A DNA stretch of 64,000 nucleotides from HRBIN30 sp964534275 (GCA_964534275.1 CAZHQG010000009.1:59234-123233), one strand, 5' to 3'. Positions 7,745-17,654 are shown, numbered from the stretch's first letter. The notes: a model not told the origin generated them from the letters alone. Translations and numbers: made by a program.

Positions 7745-9841
7745 TCAGGCACCGCTGCCAGTTTGCATGCGCTCGGCGACGATTTCCATCACGTCCAATG
7801 CCTGAACCTTTTCCTCCAGGTTCTTCGACTTGAGGCCATCGTCGATCATGGTCATGCAAAATGGGCACGCGACGGCAACGGCGTCCGGTTCGGTCTCCAG
7901 CAGTTGCTCCACGCGGCGCAGGTTCACGCGTTTATCCGGGTCTTCCTCCATCCACATGCGTCCGCCGCCCGCCCCACAACACATGCCAAAACGGCGAGAG
8001 CGAACCGGCTCCTTCAATTTGAGGCCGGGGATGCTTTGCAGGATCCGCCGGGGTGCATCGTAGACCTCGTTGTAACGGCCAAGGTAACAGGAATCGTGAT
8101 AGGTGACCGTCCGCGCTCCGTCGGTGGCAAAGCGGATCCGCCCATGAGCCACCAGCCGCTGAACGAACTCGGTGGCGTGGTACACCTCGTAGTGACCTCC
8201 GAACTGCGGGTACTCGTTTTTCAAGGTGTTGAAACAGTGAGGGCAGTTGGTGATGATCTTCTTCACCCCGTACCCATTGAGCACTTCCACGTTCATTTGG
8301 GCCATCGACTGGAACAAGTACTCGTTACCGATCCGCCGGGCGGTTTCTCCGTTGCACAGCTCCTCTTTCCCCAAGATCGCAAAGTCTACGCCCGCCTCTT
8401 TAAGGATCTTTGCGACCGCCTGCGTAGTCCGTTTGGCGCGGTCGTCAAATGCGCCGGCGCATCCTACATAGTACAAGTATTCGGCATCCGGCTTTTCCGC
8501 CATGGTTGGAATGCCCAACCCTGCGGCCCACGCATCCCGCTGGCTCGCGTCGACGCCCCAGGGATTGCTCTGTGTCTCCATCGCTTTGAAGGTCCGGGTC
8601 AGTTCCGTGGGGAAGCGCGCTTCTTCTTGCACCAAGTGCCGGCGCATATCCACGATTTTGTCGACGTACTCGATCAGCACCGGGCAGGCCTCCTCGCACG
8701 CGCGGCAGGTGGTACAAGCCCATAGCACCTCATCCAGGATCAGCTTCTCGCCGACGATATTCTCCCCCACGTTTTGAGTTTCCCCGGCAGCCGTTGCAGC
8801 GGTCGCAGCCATCGGCAGCGCCAACATCTCGTTCTCGTGCGAGTACAGATAGTCCCGCAAATTGAGGAGCAGTTGGCGCGGAGCCAGGAGCTTTCCGCTT
8901 TGCGTTGCCGGGCAGTGCGAGGAGCAGCGCCCACACTCCGTGCAGGAGTACATGTCCAAAACCTGCTTCCAGGTGAAGTGGTTGATGTGCGAGGAACCAA
9001 ACCGGGTGGCATTCTCCAGGTCTTGCTTGGACAGCGCCCCCTTCGGCTGCGTCTTCAAGAAGAATACGTTCGGCAAGGACGTAATGATGTGAAAGTGTTT
9101 CGACAGCGGGAGGAGGTTCAAAAACACCAAGATGATCGTATTGTGCAGCCACCAGCCAAAGTCACTGAAGAACTTCGCTCCCTCCGTGCCGAACCAACCG
9201 GCAAGTGCGTGACCGACCATCCGACTGAAGGGTTGCCAGGCGGCTTCGCTCTGCACCTCCGGATTCGCCGCAGCATAAATCATGCGGCCACCGTCGTACA
9301 ATTTGCCCCCGATCATGATGCCCCCGATAAAACAGAGAATCACGTACGCTTCCCAGTGCGACTGCTTTGCCAAGCGCTCCTCGGCAGGGAGGAATCCGTA
9401 CAGCCTCTTTGGGTGTGTGATCGCCCAGCGGGTAATCAAGAACACCACGCACACGAGCACGATGACTTCCATCACATCTTTCAGGAAGAAGTACGGCCCG
9501 CCAAGCAAATCGGGACTGAAAAGAGGTACGTAGAAGTGATCCGAGTATGCCCGCCCGAACATGGTCAATACCTGGATTGCCAGGATCATGAAGCCCCAGA
9601 ACACAAAAAAGTGGAGCCAACCGGCTTTCCACTCACTGATCGGCGACCCCGGCGGCGGATCCGGGACGATGAACTTCCGTTGGCCGAAGGCGTAGACCAG
9701 CACAGCTTTGATGCGTTCCGGAATGTTGTCGAAGCGGTCCTCGGGCTGGGCCTTGAGTAGGATCATGACTCGGCGGTACAGAGTGCGCCCGAACCAGCCG
9801 AGAGCAACCAGCATCATCCCGCTGAAGATCAGCGCGGTCAT
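7745..9841 (-). CDS. Membrane cytochrome b/Fe-S/CCG protein, ETF:menaquinone oxidoreductase type
   Basis: A 698-residue integral membrane redox protein. The ATG at 9841 (MTALIFSGMM) is chosen over a TTG six bases upstream because GGAGG sits six bases before it. Five membrane segments lie at about 2-20, 74-96, 122-140, 166-182 and 234-255, in the nitrate reductase gamma-like cytochrome b part. Two 4Fe-4S motifs follow, CTECGRCSSHCP near 300 and CTTCRACEEACP near 376. Two CCG domains follow, with YYVGCAGAF, NCPHCFNTL, HDSCYLGRYNEV and GMCCGAGGGRMWMEE. This is the HdrD/GlpC-like architecture of EMO proteins, shown in Geobacter to move electrons between ETF and menaquinone. Its position tail-to-tail with etfBA supports that role here. 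Confidence 0.86.
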   Translation of the reverse strand: MTALIFSGMMLVALGWFGRTLYRRVMILLKAQPEDRFDNIPERIKAVLVYAFGQRKFIVPDPPPGSPISEWKAGWLHFFVFWGFMILAIQVLTMFGRAYSDHFYVPLFSPDLLGGPYFFLKDVMEVIVLVCVVFLITRWAITHPKRLYGFLPAEERLAKQSHWEAYVILCFIGGIMIGGKLYDGGRMIYAAANPEVQSEAAWQPFSRMVGHALAGWFGTEGAKFFSDFGWWLHNTIILVFLNLLPLSKHFHIITSLPNVFFLKTQPKGALSKQDLENATRFGSSHINHFTWKQVLDMYSCTECGRCSSHCPATQSGKLLAPRQLLLNLRDYLYSHENEMLALPMAATAATAAGETQNVGENIVGEKLILDEVLWACTTCRACEEACPVLIEYVDKIVDMRRHLVQEEARFPTELTRTFKAMETQSNPWGVDASQRDAWAAGLGIPTMAEKPDAEYLYYVGCAGAFDDRAKRTTQAVAKILKEAGVDFAILGKEELCNGETARRIGNEYLFQSMAQMNVEVLNGYGVKKIITNCPHCFNTLKNEYPQFGGHYEVYHATEFVQRLVAHGRIRFATDGARTVTYHDSCYLGRYNEVYDAPRRILQSIPGLKLKEPVRSRRFGMCCGAGGGRMWMEEDPDKRVNLRRVEQLLETEPDAVAVACPFCMTMIDDGLKSKNLEEKVQALDVMEIVAERMQTGSGA

Positions 9842-9852
9842 GCACAACCTCC

Positions 9853-10377
9853 ATGGAGAGAAAAATCGTGAACGGCGCGACTCCTAAGATAAAGCCATCA
9901 CCAACACAAGGTCGCACACGCTTCGGCTCACTGCTTCGTGTGGGAATTGCCCTAGCCTGGCTCTCCGGTGCAGGCACCGTTGCTTGCCAAGAGCACCCAC
10001 GCGTACTCATCGAGACCCCAAAGGGCACGGTGGCCATCCCGGTGGAAATCGCGGCGACACCCGAAACACGCACGCGGGGGTTGATGTACCGGAAAGATCT
10101 GCCGGCGAATGCAGGGATGCTGTTCGTATTTCCCCAACCCGACGTGCTGCAATTTTGGATGAAAAACACGCCCCTATCGCTGGACATGATTTTCTTCGAT
10201 TCCGAACGCCGCATCGTGGGCATCGTGGAGCGAGCGCAACCGTTTTCCACGAACCCCCGAGGACCGCAGGTGCCAGCCCAGTATGTCCTGGAAGTGCACG
10301 GTGGGTTCGCTCAGAAACACGGGATCCAGGTGGGGCAACAGGCCACGTTCGTTCGCGTGCCGCCCGCGGCGCATTGA
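9853..10377 (+). CDS. DUF192 family secreted protein
   Basis: A 174-residue protein. A hydrophobic stretch at residues 27-44 ends in AGTVACQEH, suggesting a signal peptide or a weak lipobox at the Cys. The DUF192 domain covers about 50-170: VEIAATPETRTRGLMYRKDLPANAGMLF, then FWMKNTPLSLDMIFFDS and VLEVHGGFAQKHGI, all diagnostic. Function of the family is not established. The ATG at 9853 has no ribosome site of its own; an in-frame GTG at 9868 has GGAGAG eight bases upstream and may be the true start. The gene is divergent from the Fe-S membrane protein with only 11 bases between their start codons, so their promoters must overlap coding sequence. Confidence 0.85.
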   Translation: MERKIVNGATPKIKPSPTQGRTRFGSLLRVGIALAWLSGAGTVACQEHPRVLIETPKGTVAIPVEIAATPETRTRGLMYRKDLPANAGMLFVFPQPDVLQFWMKNTPLSLDMIFFDSERRIVGIVERAQPFSTNPRGPQVPAQYVLEVHGGFAQKHGIQVGQQATFVRVPPAAH

Positions 10378-10628
10378 GGCAAACCGCGCGACGGCTTGCC
10401 GAATTTCCGCGCATTGGTAAAGTAGCGGGCCTGCATGCGCCCACTTGGTGAGGAGGCTCGCAACCGACACACCTTGGGTAGTCGGGTGCAAGTCAGGTTG
10501 CCCAGGTGTGCTAGGCGGAGGGGACGTTTTTTTCCGGATTCGTCTGCCCTTCGTTCCACTGTTGCCGGGCCGGGCAGCTCGCCCCGGGTTCGCTGCAGCT
10601 TGGATGAGATTACGGTGAGGTAGGCAAG

Positions 10629-12386
10629 ATGGCAATCGCGAAGGCCAAGGCCAAAGAGAAGGAAACAATCACCCGGGCACGGGAGAGTCTTGTGCCTCCC
10701 TCGCTCGAGGATCCGTTGGCTGAGCCGACATCCACGGACTCGCAACCGCTAGGTCCCTACGAAGAAGCGTTGAAGCAGGGCGAGGAACTCCGCCGCCGCC
10801 CCTACACGGCTGCTGGTGTTTTGCAGATCATTCGCCAGCACTCCAAGGGGCGAATGACCGTCTGGGAGCGCATCGACGTCCTTCAAGACAAAGGCGTGCA
10901 ACCAATCATCCTGTACCAAAACTGGGGACGAAATTTGGACGGTGCCTCGATCGTCACCGCCATCCTGAAAATTCGCGGGCGCGATGTCGCCTTGTACGGG
11001 CACGACTTTACGGTTCGCGCCGGCTCGATGGACGCGACCAACGGGCGGAAATTGGCCAACCTGATTTACCTGGCCGGCAATCGTGGCATTCCCTTGATCG
11101 GCATGAACGATAGCGCCGGCGCGTTCGTACCCGCGGGCGTCGGTGGGCTCGACGGCTACGCGGAGGCGTTCACCGCTCTACGAAAAATCAGCGGGGTCGT
11201 CCCGAGCATCATGTGCATGTTCGGGTTCAACGCGGGAGGGGGCGCGTACCTCCCACGCCAGGGAAGTTTCATGATTCAGCCCGCGAACACGTTTTTCGGC
11301 CTCACCGGACCAGGAGTGGTGAAGAGTGCCCTCGGGGAGGATGTCACGCCAGACGACCTCGGCGGCCCCAAGGTGCATGGTGCCTCTGGAGTCACCGATA
11401 TCACCGTGGCGGACGAAGTTGCGGCGCTACGCACGGCGCAGCGGCTGTTGAGCTACCTGCCCGACTCCAACAAAGTGAGCCCGCCATTTCAACCCACCAG
11501 CGATCCGGTCGACCGCCGCACGGTGGAAATCGACACCTTGCTGCGCAAGGCGTTCAACTCCCCTACGGGGTTCAACACTCCGTTCGATTCCTCGATCATC
11601 ATTCAACAGGTGTGCGATCACGGGGACTATTTCGAGATCCAACCAGACCGCGCGCGCAACGCGATCACCGCCTTCGGGCGCCTGGGAGGCCACGTAGTTG
11701 GATTTGTCGCCAACAACAGCGCAGTCGCTAGTGGGCAAATCGACATCGACGCTGCCTACAAGATCGCCCGCTTCGTTCGCTTCTGCAGCATTTACAACAT
11801 CCCCGTCATTTTCATGGAGGACACGACGGGCTTCCTTCCTGGGCGCGATCAAGAAAGCCGAGGCATCGTGCAAGCTGGTCGCGCGATGCTCGACGCGATC
11901 ATCGACCTGCGCACCCCGCGGATTCTCCTAATCTTGAGGAATGCGTTCGGCGGGGCCTACGCAGCGTTCAACTCCTACGCCACGGGCGCCGACGTGGTTC
12001 TAGCACTTCCGACCACGCGGGTTGCCGTCATGGGTACCGCCGGCAAGGAGTACACGTACAAGAAAGAACTCCAGCAAGTGCGCGCCGCAGCCGCGAAAAT
12101 GGCTGAAGAAGGCACGCTCGCACGGATCGAGGCCGGCATGTCCGCGGAGGAAGCCCGAAAAGAAGCCGAACGCGAAGCAACCGAATGGCTACGCGCGCAA
12201 GAAGCAGAGTTCAACCGGCGTTACGAGAAAGAGCTCATGAACCCGCGAGAAGCGCTCAGCCTCGGGTCGATCTCCGAAATTGTCATGCCTACCGACTTGC
12301 GCTGGGTGTTGTGGCGCAACCTTCAGTTCTTGCTCGACCACTACGAACCCGGCCCCTGGCAGTCGGTCCAAAGGGAGTTTCACTGA
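10629..12386 (+). CDS. Acyl-CoA carboxylase, carboxyltransferase subunit
   Basis: A 585-residue carboxyltransferase of the PccB/MccB crotonase-fold family. A charged, low-complexity N-terminus of about 55 residues precedes two crotonase-like halves, roughly 85-310 and 315-560. Oxyanion-hole and acyl-CoA-binding signatures appear as NDSAGAFVPAGVGGLDGY with FGFNAGGGAYLPRQ in the first half, and EDTTGFLPGRDQE with RNAFGGAYAAFNSY in the second. The enzyme transfers carboxyl from biotin to an acyl-CoA; which acyl-CoA cannot be read from sequence. The stop codon overlaps the start of the biotin carboxylase gene by one base (TGATG), so the two subunits are translationally coupled. Confidence 0.93.
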   Translation: MAIAKAKAKEKETITRARESLVPPSLEDPLAEPTSTDSQPLGPYEEALKQGEELRRRPYTAAGVLQIIRQHSKGRMTVWERIDVLQDKGVQPIILYQNWGRNLDGASIVTAILKIRGRDVALYGHDFTVRAGSMDATNGRKLANLIYLAGNRGIPLIGMNDSAGAFVPAGVGGLDGYAEAFTALRKISGVVPSIMCMFGFNAGGGAYLPRQGSFMIQPANTFFGLTGPGVVKSALGEDVTPDDLGGPKVHGASGVTDITVADEVAALRTAQRLLSYLPDSNKVSPPFQPTSDPVDRRTVEIDTLLRKAFNSPTGFNTPFDSSIIIQQVCDHGDYFEIQPDRARNAITAFGRLGGHVVGFVANNSAVASGQIDIDAAYKIARFVRFCSIYNIPVIFMEDTTGFLPGRDQESRGIVQAGRAMLDAIIDLRTPRILLILRNAFGGAYAAFNSYATGADVVLALPTTRVAVMGTAGKEYTYKKELQQVRAAAAKMAEEGTLARIEAGMSAEEARKEAEREATEWLRAQEAEFNRRYEKELMNPREALSLGSISEIVMPTDLRWVLWRNLQFLLDHYEPGPWQSVQREFH

Positions 12387-15217
12387 TGTTGCAACCTACA
12401 CCTGTGCAATCCCCCGAGCACGCCAACCCACTGATCCACCGCGACCGGCGGTTGAGTTTGTCCGATTCACCGTGGGTGCGCTCGTTCTCCTGCGAGGACA
12501 TGCGCATCCTGATCGTGTGTCGTGGCCCCATTCGCAAAGAGGCCATCGATGTGTTTCGCGAAATGGGTGTCGCAAAGGTCGGGATGCTCTTGTCGGAACG
12601 CGATAGCATCGTGTTTCCACGCGCGCTTTCGCCCGAGCTCCGCATCATGGACCCTCGTTGCGTTCACCCGGTGCCAGATTACACCGGAGCGACCAAGGAG
12701 GAGCGGGAGGAGCGGATCCGACAAATCATCCAAATTTGCAAGGAGCACGGCTACGAGTACATCTTCGCCGGGTATGGCTTCATGGCGGAAGACGCGCACT
12801 TCGTGCGCTCGATCGAAGAGGCTGGGCTCAAGTTCATTGGTCCTGGCTCTTACACGCAAGAAGCCGCGGGTGCCAAGGACGAAGCCAAGCGCACCGCAAT
12901 CGAAAACCGCGTTTCCGTTACCCCTGGCATCAACAATGCCACTGCCCGACTCTTGCTCCGCAAGTACCCGACCCGGGAGGCCCTTGCGGAGGTCGTGCAA
13001 ACCTACGGTCTGGACGTGCCCCAAGTGCGGTCGGCAAAGCTGCGACTCGAAGAACTCGCCGACTTGGTCTTGGATGCCGCCTATCGAAAACACATCGACC
13101 TGTACACCATTGACGAGCTTGCCGAACACATCCAGCGCGAGGCCGAAGAGCTGCTACGGGAATACCCCGGACGGCGGTTCCGGCTAAAAGCCATCGGCGG
13201 GGGCGGCGGCAAAGGTCAGCGCATTTTTTCCGACGCCGCGCAGGTTCCCAGCCTGGTGCGAGAAGTTTTGAGCGAGGTGAAAGCAACCGGGGTCGGGGAC
13301 AACAAAAACATGCTCATCGAACTCAACATCGAGAGCACCCGACACAACGAAATCCAGATGATCGGCAATGGGCAGTGGTGTGTCACTCTCGGCGGCCGCG
13401 ATTGCTCGTTGCAAATGCACGAGCAAAAACTGGTCGAGGTGTCGATCACCGTCGAAGGGCTCAAGCAAGCCATCGAAGAGGCACGGGCGCGCGGCGACCA
13501 CCGAAAAGCTGAGATTCTCGAAACTGACCTTGGGGTACTGGAACGGATGGAGGCGGAGGCGGAACGCTTTGGCCAAGCCGTGAAACTCGACTCCGCCTCG
13601 ACGTTCGAATGCATCGTGGAGGGTGATCGCCACTACTTCATGGAGGTGAACACCCGGATCCAAGTGGAACACCGGGTTTCCGAGCTTTGCTACGCCTTAC
13701 GTTTCGCAAACCCGGACGACCCGAACGACTTTTTCGATGTTGACTCGATCGTTGAGTGCATGGCGATCATCGCCCGCCACAAAGAGCGCTTGCCCAAGCC
13801 CACCCGTATCCAGCGGGAAATGGCCGCAATCGAGGTTCGCCTGAACGCCACCGACCGCGCTCTGCAGCCAGCAGCGGGCGGAGTGATTTTGTCGTGGTCG
13901 GACCCCATTCCGGGAGAAATTCGCGACGACCAGGGCATTTGCATTAAAAACCCCGATACGGGCCTCTTCATGCGCTACCGCCTCGCCGGTGCGTACGACT
14001 CGAACATCGCGTTGCTCCTGACCACAGGAGCGAATCGCCGCGAAAGTTTCGAGCGCATCGCCGAGGTACTGCGTTGCACGACGCTGAGGGGCATCGACCT
14101 CGCCACCAACCGCGAGTTCCTGTACGGGGTGGTGATGTGGTTTCTCGCCCGCGACGTGTGGGCAAAACCCACGACGAAGTTCGTGGTTCCTTATCTCACC
14201 GCGGTGGGAGAACTTGCCCACGAGGCCCAACGGATCGACCTTGACCACGCCTTCCACCGAATCGCCCAGCACTTCGTTGCGATTCACACCGAGGCCGGAG
14301 GGAAAGAGGCTGGTGCAGCGGCTCGGCAGGTCATCGATCTCAAGGAGACGCTTCTGGAGCGGCCGATTCAGGCGTTATTCGAGGAGCCGCATTTCCTCTC
14401 CGCTTGGTTGAGCCAGCACCGCAAGGACTTCGAATATGTGGGGGACCGCGTCCGCTGGTTACGGAATCCGGTCGAGATTCTCGGAGACACCTATCACTTG
14501 CTGCATCTCGACGATCGCCCGGATGAGCCCGCAGCCCACAGAATTTGGGATCACGATCAGGACCTTCTCGACAAAGCACGCGCGTTTTACAGCAAGCTCA
14601 CGGCACGTCCAGGCACACCGCGGTCGTGGCCCGAACTGGATGCATTGTTGCGGCAAGACGAGCCGGCTCTGGGCTTTGACGCAAATTTGTGGCAGCGAAT
14701 CCGTGCCGCTCATGCTGGCCATCAAGCCGGCATGGAGATTTTGGCACTCCTGCCGCTCATTGCCCGCGCCACAGGGTTTTACGACCTGCGACTAGCCGAC
14801 GACCTCACCGTCGAGATTCCAGAGCGGCTCCTGGACCCACACCATCAAGATGCCATGCGCAAGGTTTTGGTGCCTCCACCCGCTGCCGCTTCAGACGAAA
14901 TCGTCGCTGCCATGGGGGGGACCTTGTACCATCAGGAAGCTCCCGGTTTGCCCCCGTTCGTGCAACAGGGAAGCCACTTCGAGAAAGGCGACCCGCTGTA
15001 CATCATCGAAGTCATGAAGATGTTCAACAAGGTATACGCTCCTTTTTCGGGCACGGTGCTCGAAGTGCTCGTTCCCGAAAGCGGCGTGGTCGTGCGCAAG
15101 GGTCAGCCTCTGTTCAAGGTCCGGCCCGACGAGGTCATCGTTCCGGAAGACCCGGAAACTCAGGCACGGCGCCGGCGCGAACACACCGAGAGTTACTTGC
15201 AGCACATGCTGGTCTGA
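12386..15217 (+). CDS. Biotin carboxylase fused to biotin carboxyl carrier domain (atypical)
   Basis: A 943-residue protein starting at the ATG that overlaps the upstream stop; GGGAG lies seven bases before. Order of domains: a 40-residue leader; biotin carboxylase N-domain from MRILIVCRGPIRKEA; ATP-grasp with GGGGGKGQRIF, RDCSLQMHEQKLVEV and MEVNTRIQVEHRVSE; BC C-domain with IEVRLNATD; a region of about 300 residues; and a C-terminal biotinyl domain with EVMKMFNKVYAPFSG. Two oddities: between the conserved Lys of the N-lobe and the glycine-rich loop there are about 110 residues where AccC has about 45, so an insert of about 65; and the biotinylation motif is VMKM instead of AMKM. It is expected to carboxylate its own biotin and serve the upstream carboxyltransferase. 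Confidence 0.9.
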   Translation: MLQPTPVQSPEHANPLIHRDRRLSLSDSPWVRSFSCEDMRILIVCRGPIRKEAIDVFREMGVAKVGMLLSERDSIVFPRALSPELRIMDPRCVHPVPDYTGATKEEREERIRQIIQICKEHGYEYIFAGYGFMAEDAHFVRSIEEAGLKFIGPGSYTQEAAGAKDEAKRTAIENRVSVTPGINNATARLLLRKYPTREALAEVVQTYGLDVPQVRSAKLRLEELADLVLDAAYRKHIDLYTIDELAEHIQREAEELLREYPGRRFRLKAIGGGGGKGQRIFSDAAQVPSLVREVLSEVKATGVGDNKNMLIELNIESTRHNEIQMIGNGQWCVTLGGRDCSLQMHEQKLVEVSITVEGLKQAIEEARARGDHRKAEILETDLGVLERMEAEAERFGQAVKLDSASTFECIVEGDRHYFMEVNTRIQVEHRVSELCYALRFANPDDPNDFFDVDSIVECMAIIARHKERLPKPTRIQREMAAIEVRLNATDRALQPAAGGVILSWSDPIPGEIRDDQGICIKNPDTGLFMRYRLAGAYDSNIALLLTTGANRRESFERIAEVLRCTTLRGIDLATNREFLYGVVMWFLARDVWAKPTTKFVVPYLTAVGELAHEAQRIDLDHAFHRIAQHFVAIHTEAGGKEAGAAARQVIDLKETLLERPIQALFEEPHFLSAWLSQHRKDFEYVGDRVRWLRNPVEILGDTYHLLHLDDRPDEPAAHRIWDHDQDLLDKARAFYSKLTARPGTPRSWPELDALLRQDEPALGFDANLWQRIRAAHAGHQAGMEILALLPLIARATGFYDLRLADDLTVEIPERLLDPHHQDAMRKVLVPPPAAASDEIVAAMGGTLYHQEAPGLPPFVQQGSHFEKGDPLYIIEVMKMFNKVYAPFSGTVLEVLVPESGVVVRKGQPLFKVRPDEVIVPEDPETQARRRREHTESYLQHMLV

Positions 15218-15610
15218 ACTCAATGCACCTGAACCTCACACGCCGGGCCATCTAGCGGCATTTTTGCGTGAGAAACCGGCGCGGGTTCGCTGCGCCCGGG
15301 CTCATTCGACGTGGTGCCGGACGTTGTGGTTCTGGTGCCGCGTGGCAAATGTGGCGTTCTGCTCCTTCTTACCTCGACGGGAGCCGTCAATCAGCACTGC
15401 GGGGCACGTTCGGGTGCGACCGTTCTGCCACCGGGAGACTGCGACCCCGCCACTGCTTGCCCACTGATGGAGCGTTTCGGCCTTTACGCCTTACCCCTGC
15501 CAAGCCGGCGTTCCGTGTCATTTGATCCTGCAAACCAGAACAAGACCTTTCCACGCCAGCAGTCCCTCGGTGGCTCGCACCGATTCAGCGCTGGGAAGAG
15601 CCTCACGGGT
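15218..15610. other. Intergenic region between convergent genes, no feature seen
   Basis: About 390 bases between the 3' ends of the biotin carboxylase gene and the arginine decarboxylase gene. Open frames on both strands lack ribosome sites and domain-like composition. I see no hairpin with a T-run and no repeat. Confidence 0.5.
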
Positions 15611-17542
15611 TTATTCACGGGTCAAATACGTGTACGCTTGCAGGCCCTGTTCGTAGTGGCGGCGAAGGCGGGCCGACTCTTCCAAGGTAATTTGACCCGC
15701 GCGCATGGCATCTTCGATCGTGCGGCGGACGCGTTCGACGAGAGCACCTTTTTCGTATTCTACGTAGCGGAGCACGTCGGTCACCGCGTCGCCCTCCACC
15801 ACATGCTCTACCTCGTAACGCCCGTCGCTGTCCAAGCGCACGTGCACAGCATCGGTGTCACCAAAAAGATTGTGCAGGTCCCCAAGAATCTCCTGGTACG
15901 CTCCTACCAAGAACACGCCAATGTAATACGGATCGCCGTTCCATGGGTGCAGTTCCAAAACATCCCGTACATCGCGCGGGTCGATAAACCGATCGATCTT
16001 CCCATCGCTGTCGCACGTCAGGTCGGCAAACACGCCTCTCCGAGTCGGCTTTTCGTCCAGCCGGTGGATGGGCATGACCGGGAAAAGCTGCTTGACCGCC
16101 CAGTGGTCGGGAGCCGATTGAAACACGGAAAAGTTCCCGTAGTACGTATCCGCGAGGCCCTTTTCCAGCGGCTCGAGCTCCTCGGGTACGTACGGCAGCT
16201 CGCGCACGATCCGTAGAATCTTTTCGCAGCAGTCCCAAAACAGCCTCTCCACTTTCGCCCGCTCGCGCAAGTCGAGAAAACCAAGAGTGAACAAATTTGT
16301 CGCTTCCTCCTTCAGCTGCAGGATATCGTGGTATGCCTCGAGTACGTTCTTCTGCGAAATGGTTTCATACACCTCCGCCAAGTTTTGGATGACCCGCGGA
16401 TCGCTTTCCGACACCGGCTCCGGTGGGCGCCCGGAAATCATCTCATGCACGCCCAGCACGTCGAAGATCAGGACCGAGTGGTGTGCGGTCATCGCACGAC
16501 CTGCCTCGGTTACGATGTCCGGATGCGGTAGGCCTTTCGAGTCGCAAGCCTCTTGAATTGTGGCCACTACGTCGTTCGCGTACTCCTGCACCGTGTAGTT
16601 CATCGATGAATGGAAGTTCGTTTGCGAACCGTCGTAGTCCACCCCAAGGCCACCGCCCACGTCGAGGAATTTCGGCTGGGCCCCCATTTGGTGCAAACCG
16701 ACAAAGATCATGGACGCCTCTTTCAACGCATCTTTGTGGGCGCGAATGGCGGTGATCTGCGAGCCGATGTGAAAGTGCAAGAGCTGGAGACAATCGAGCA
16801 TCCCCTCGGCGCGCAGCTTTTCCACGGCGTCCACAATTTCCACCGCCGTGAGTCCAAATTTCGACCGATCTCCGGTCGACTCCACCCACTTTCCTGCCCC
16901 TTTCGTCGTTAGCTTCGCTCGGACCCCGATGAACGGTCGGATTCCGAGCTCCCGAGCCGTACGCACGATCAGGTCCACCTCGTGCGCCCGGTCGATGACG
17001 ATGATCGGGGTGCGGCCAAGCCGCTGCGCTAGCAGCGCGGTCTCGATGTACGTTCGGTCCTTGTAACCATTGCAAATGATCAACGCCCCGGGGGTATCGA
17101 GAATCGCCAGAGCGATGAGCAGCTCCGGCTTGCTTCCCGCCTCCAGCCCGACCTTCATTGGCGCCCCGTACTGAACGATTTCTTCGACAACATGGCGCTG
17201 CTGGTTCACCTTGATGGGGTACACACCGCGATACTGCCCTTGATAACCGTACTCCTTCATCGCGCGATCGAAGGCCGCACACAGCCCTCGCACCCGCGCG
17301 GCCAGGATGTCAGAAAACCGAATGAGCATGGGCGTGCGCAGCCCTCGGCGCTGCAGATCTTCGACCAGTTCGAGGAGGTCCACCGCGGGCCCCCCTTCTC
17401 CGTGGGGGCGCACTTCTACGTGCCCTTTGGCATTCACGGTAAAAAACCCTGCACCCCAGGCGTGAACGTTATACAACTCGATACTATCGCGAACAGTCCA
17501 GCCGCGGATGACGGCCCCGTTTTCTCGTACCCGCAGATTCAT
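15611..17542 (-). CDS. speA: Biosynthetic arginine decarboxylase
   Basis: A 643-residue protein, the usual length of biosynthetic arginine decarboxylases. It converts arginine to agmatine with PLP, the first step of polyamine synthesis. The PLP lysine is in YPIKVNQQRHVVEEI near residue 116. Further family segments are LEAGSKPELL, NGYKDRTYIETAL, HFHIGSQI near 252, DVGGGLGVDYDGS near 284, and EAGRAMTAHHSVLIFDV near 345. Start is ATG 17542 with a GAGGG ribosome site. It stands alone; no agmatinase or spermidine synthase gene lies nearby. Convergent with the acyl-CoA carboxylase operon. Confidence 0.97.
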   Translation of the reverse strand: MNLRVRENGAVIRGWTVRDSIELYNVHAWGAGFFTVNAKGHVEVRPHGEGGPAVDLLELVEDLQRRGLRTPMLIRFSDILAARVRGLCAAFDRAMKEYGYQGQYRGVYPIKVNQQRHVVEEIVQYGAPMKVGLEAGSKPELLIALAILDTPGALIICNGYKDRTYIETALLAQRLGRTPIIVIDRAHEVDLIVRTARELGIRPFIGVRAKLTTKGAGKWVESTGDRSKFGLTAVEIVDAVEKLRAEGMLDCLQLLHFHIGSQITAIRAHKDALKEASMIFVGLHQMGAQPKFLDVGGGLGVDYDGSQTNFHSSMNYTVQEYANDVVATIQEACDSKGLPHPDIVTEAGRAMTAHHSVLIFDVLGVHEMISGRPPEPVSESDPRVIQNLAEVYETISQKNVLEAYHDILQLKEEATNLFTLGFLDLRERAKVERLFWDCCEKILRIVRELPYVPEELEPLEKGLADTYYGNFSVFQSAPDHWAVKQLFPVMPIHRLDEKPTRRGVFADLTCDSDGKIDRFIDPRDVRDVLELHPWNGDPYYIGVFLVGAYQEILGDLHNLFGDTDAVHVRLDSDGRYEVEHVVEGDAVTDVLRYVEYEKGALVERVRRTIEDAMRAGQITLEESARLRRHYEQGLQAYTYLTRE

Positions 17543-17595
17543 GCGGCCCTCTTAGCACAGTTCAGAAATTTGTGATCCCTCTTTCCCATTCATCG

Positions 17596-17630
17596 ATAAA
17601 AAAGAGGCCGGGCATCTGCCCGGCCTCTTT
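17596..17630 (-). terminator. Rho-independent terminator on minus strand
   Basis: A 14-bp stem (17601-17614 with 17617-17630) is followed on the minus strand by a run of T residues. It lies about 25 bases past the stop of the secreted protein gene that ends at 17655 and separates it from the arginine decarboxylase start at 17542. The stem is GC-rich (GAGGCCGGGC). Confidence 0.88.
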
Positions 17631-17654
17631 GTCTCCCTTTGCCTCGGCTCCAGA

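Noticed and set aside
10378..10628. Gap upstream of the carboxyltransferase considered for a riboswitch
   Set aside because: GC-rich with short dyads, but I found no consensus core of a known riboswitch; nothing can be supported.
15311..16216. 301-residue plus-strand frame starting in the gap before speA
   Set aside because: Most of it is antisense to speA; the gap part has no protein-like features.
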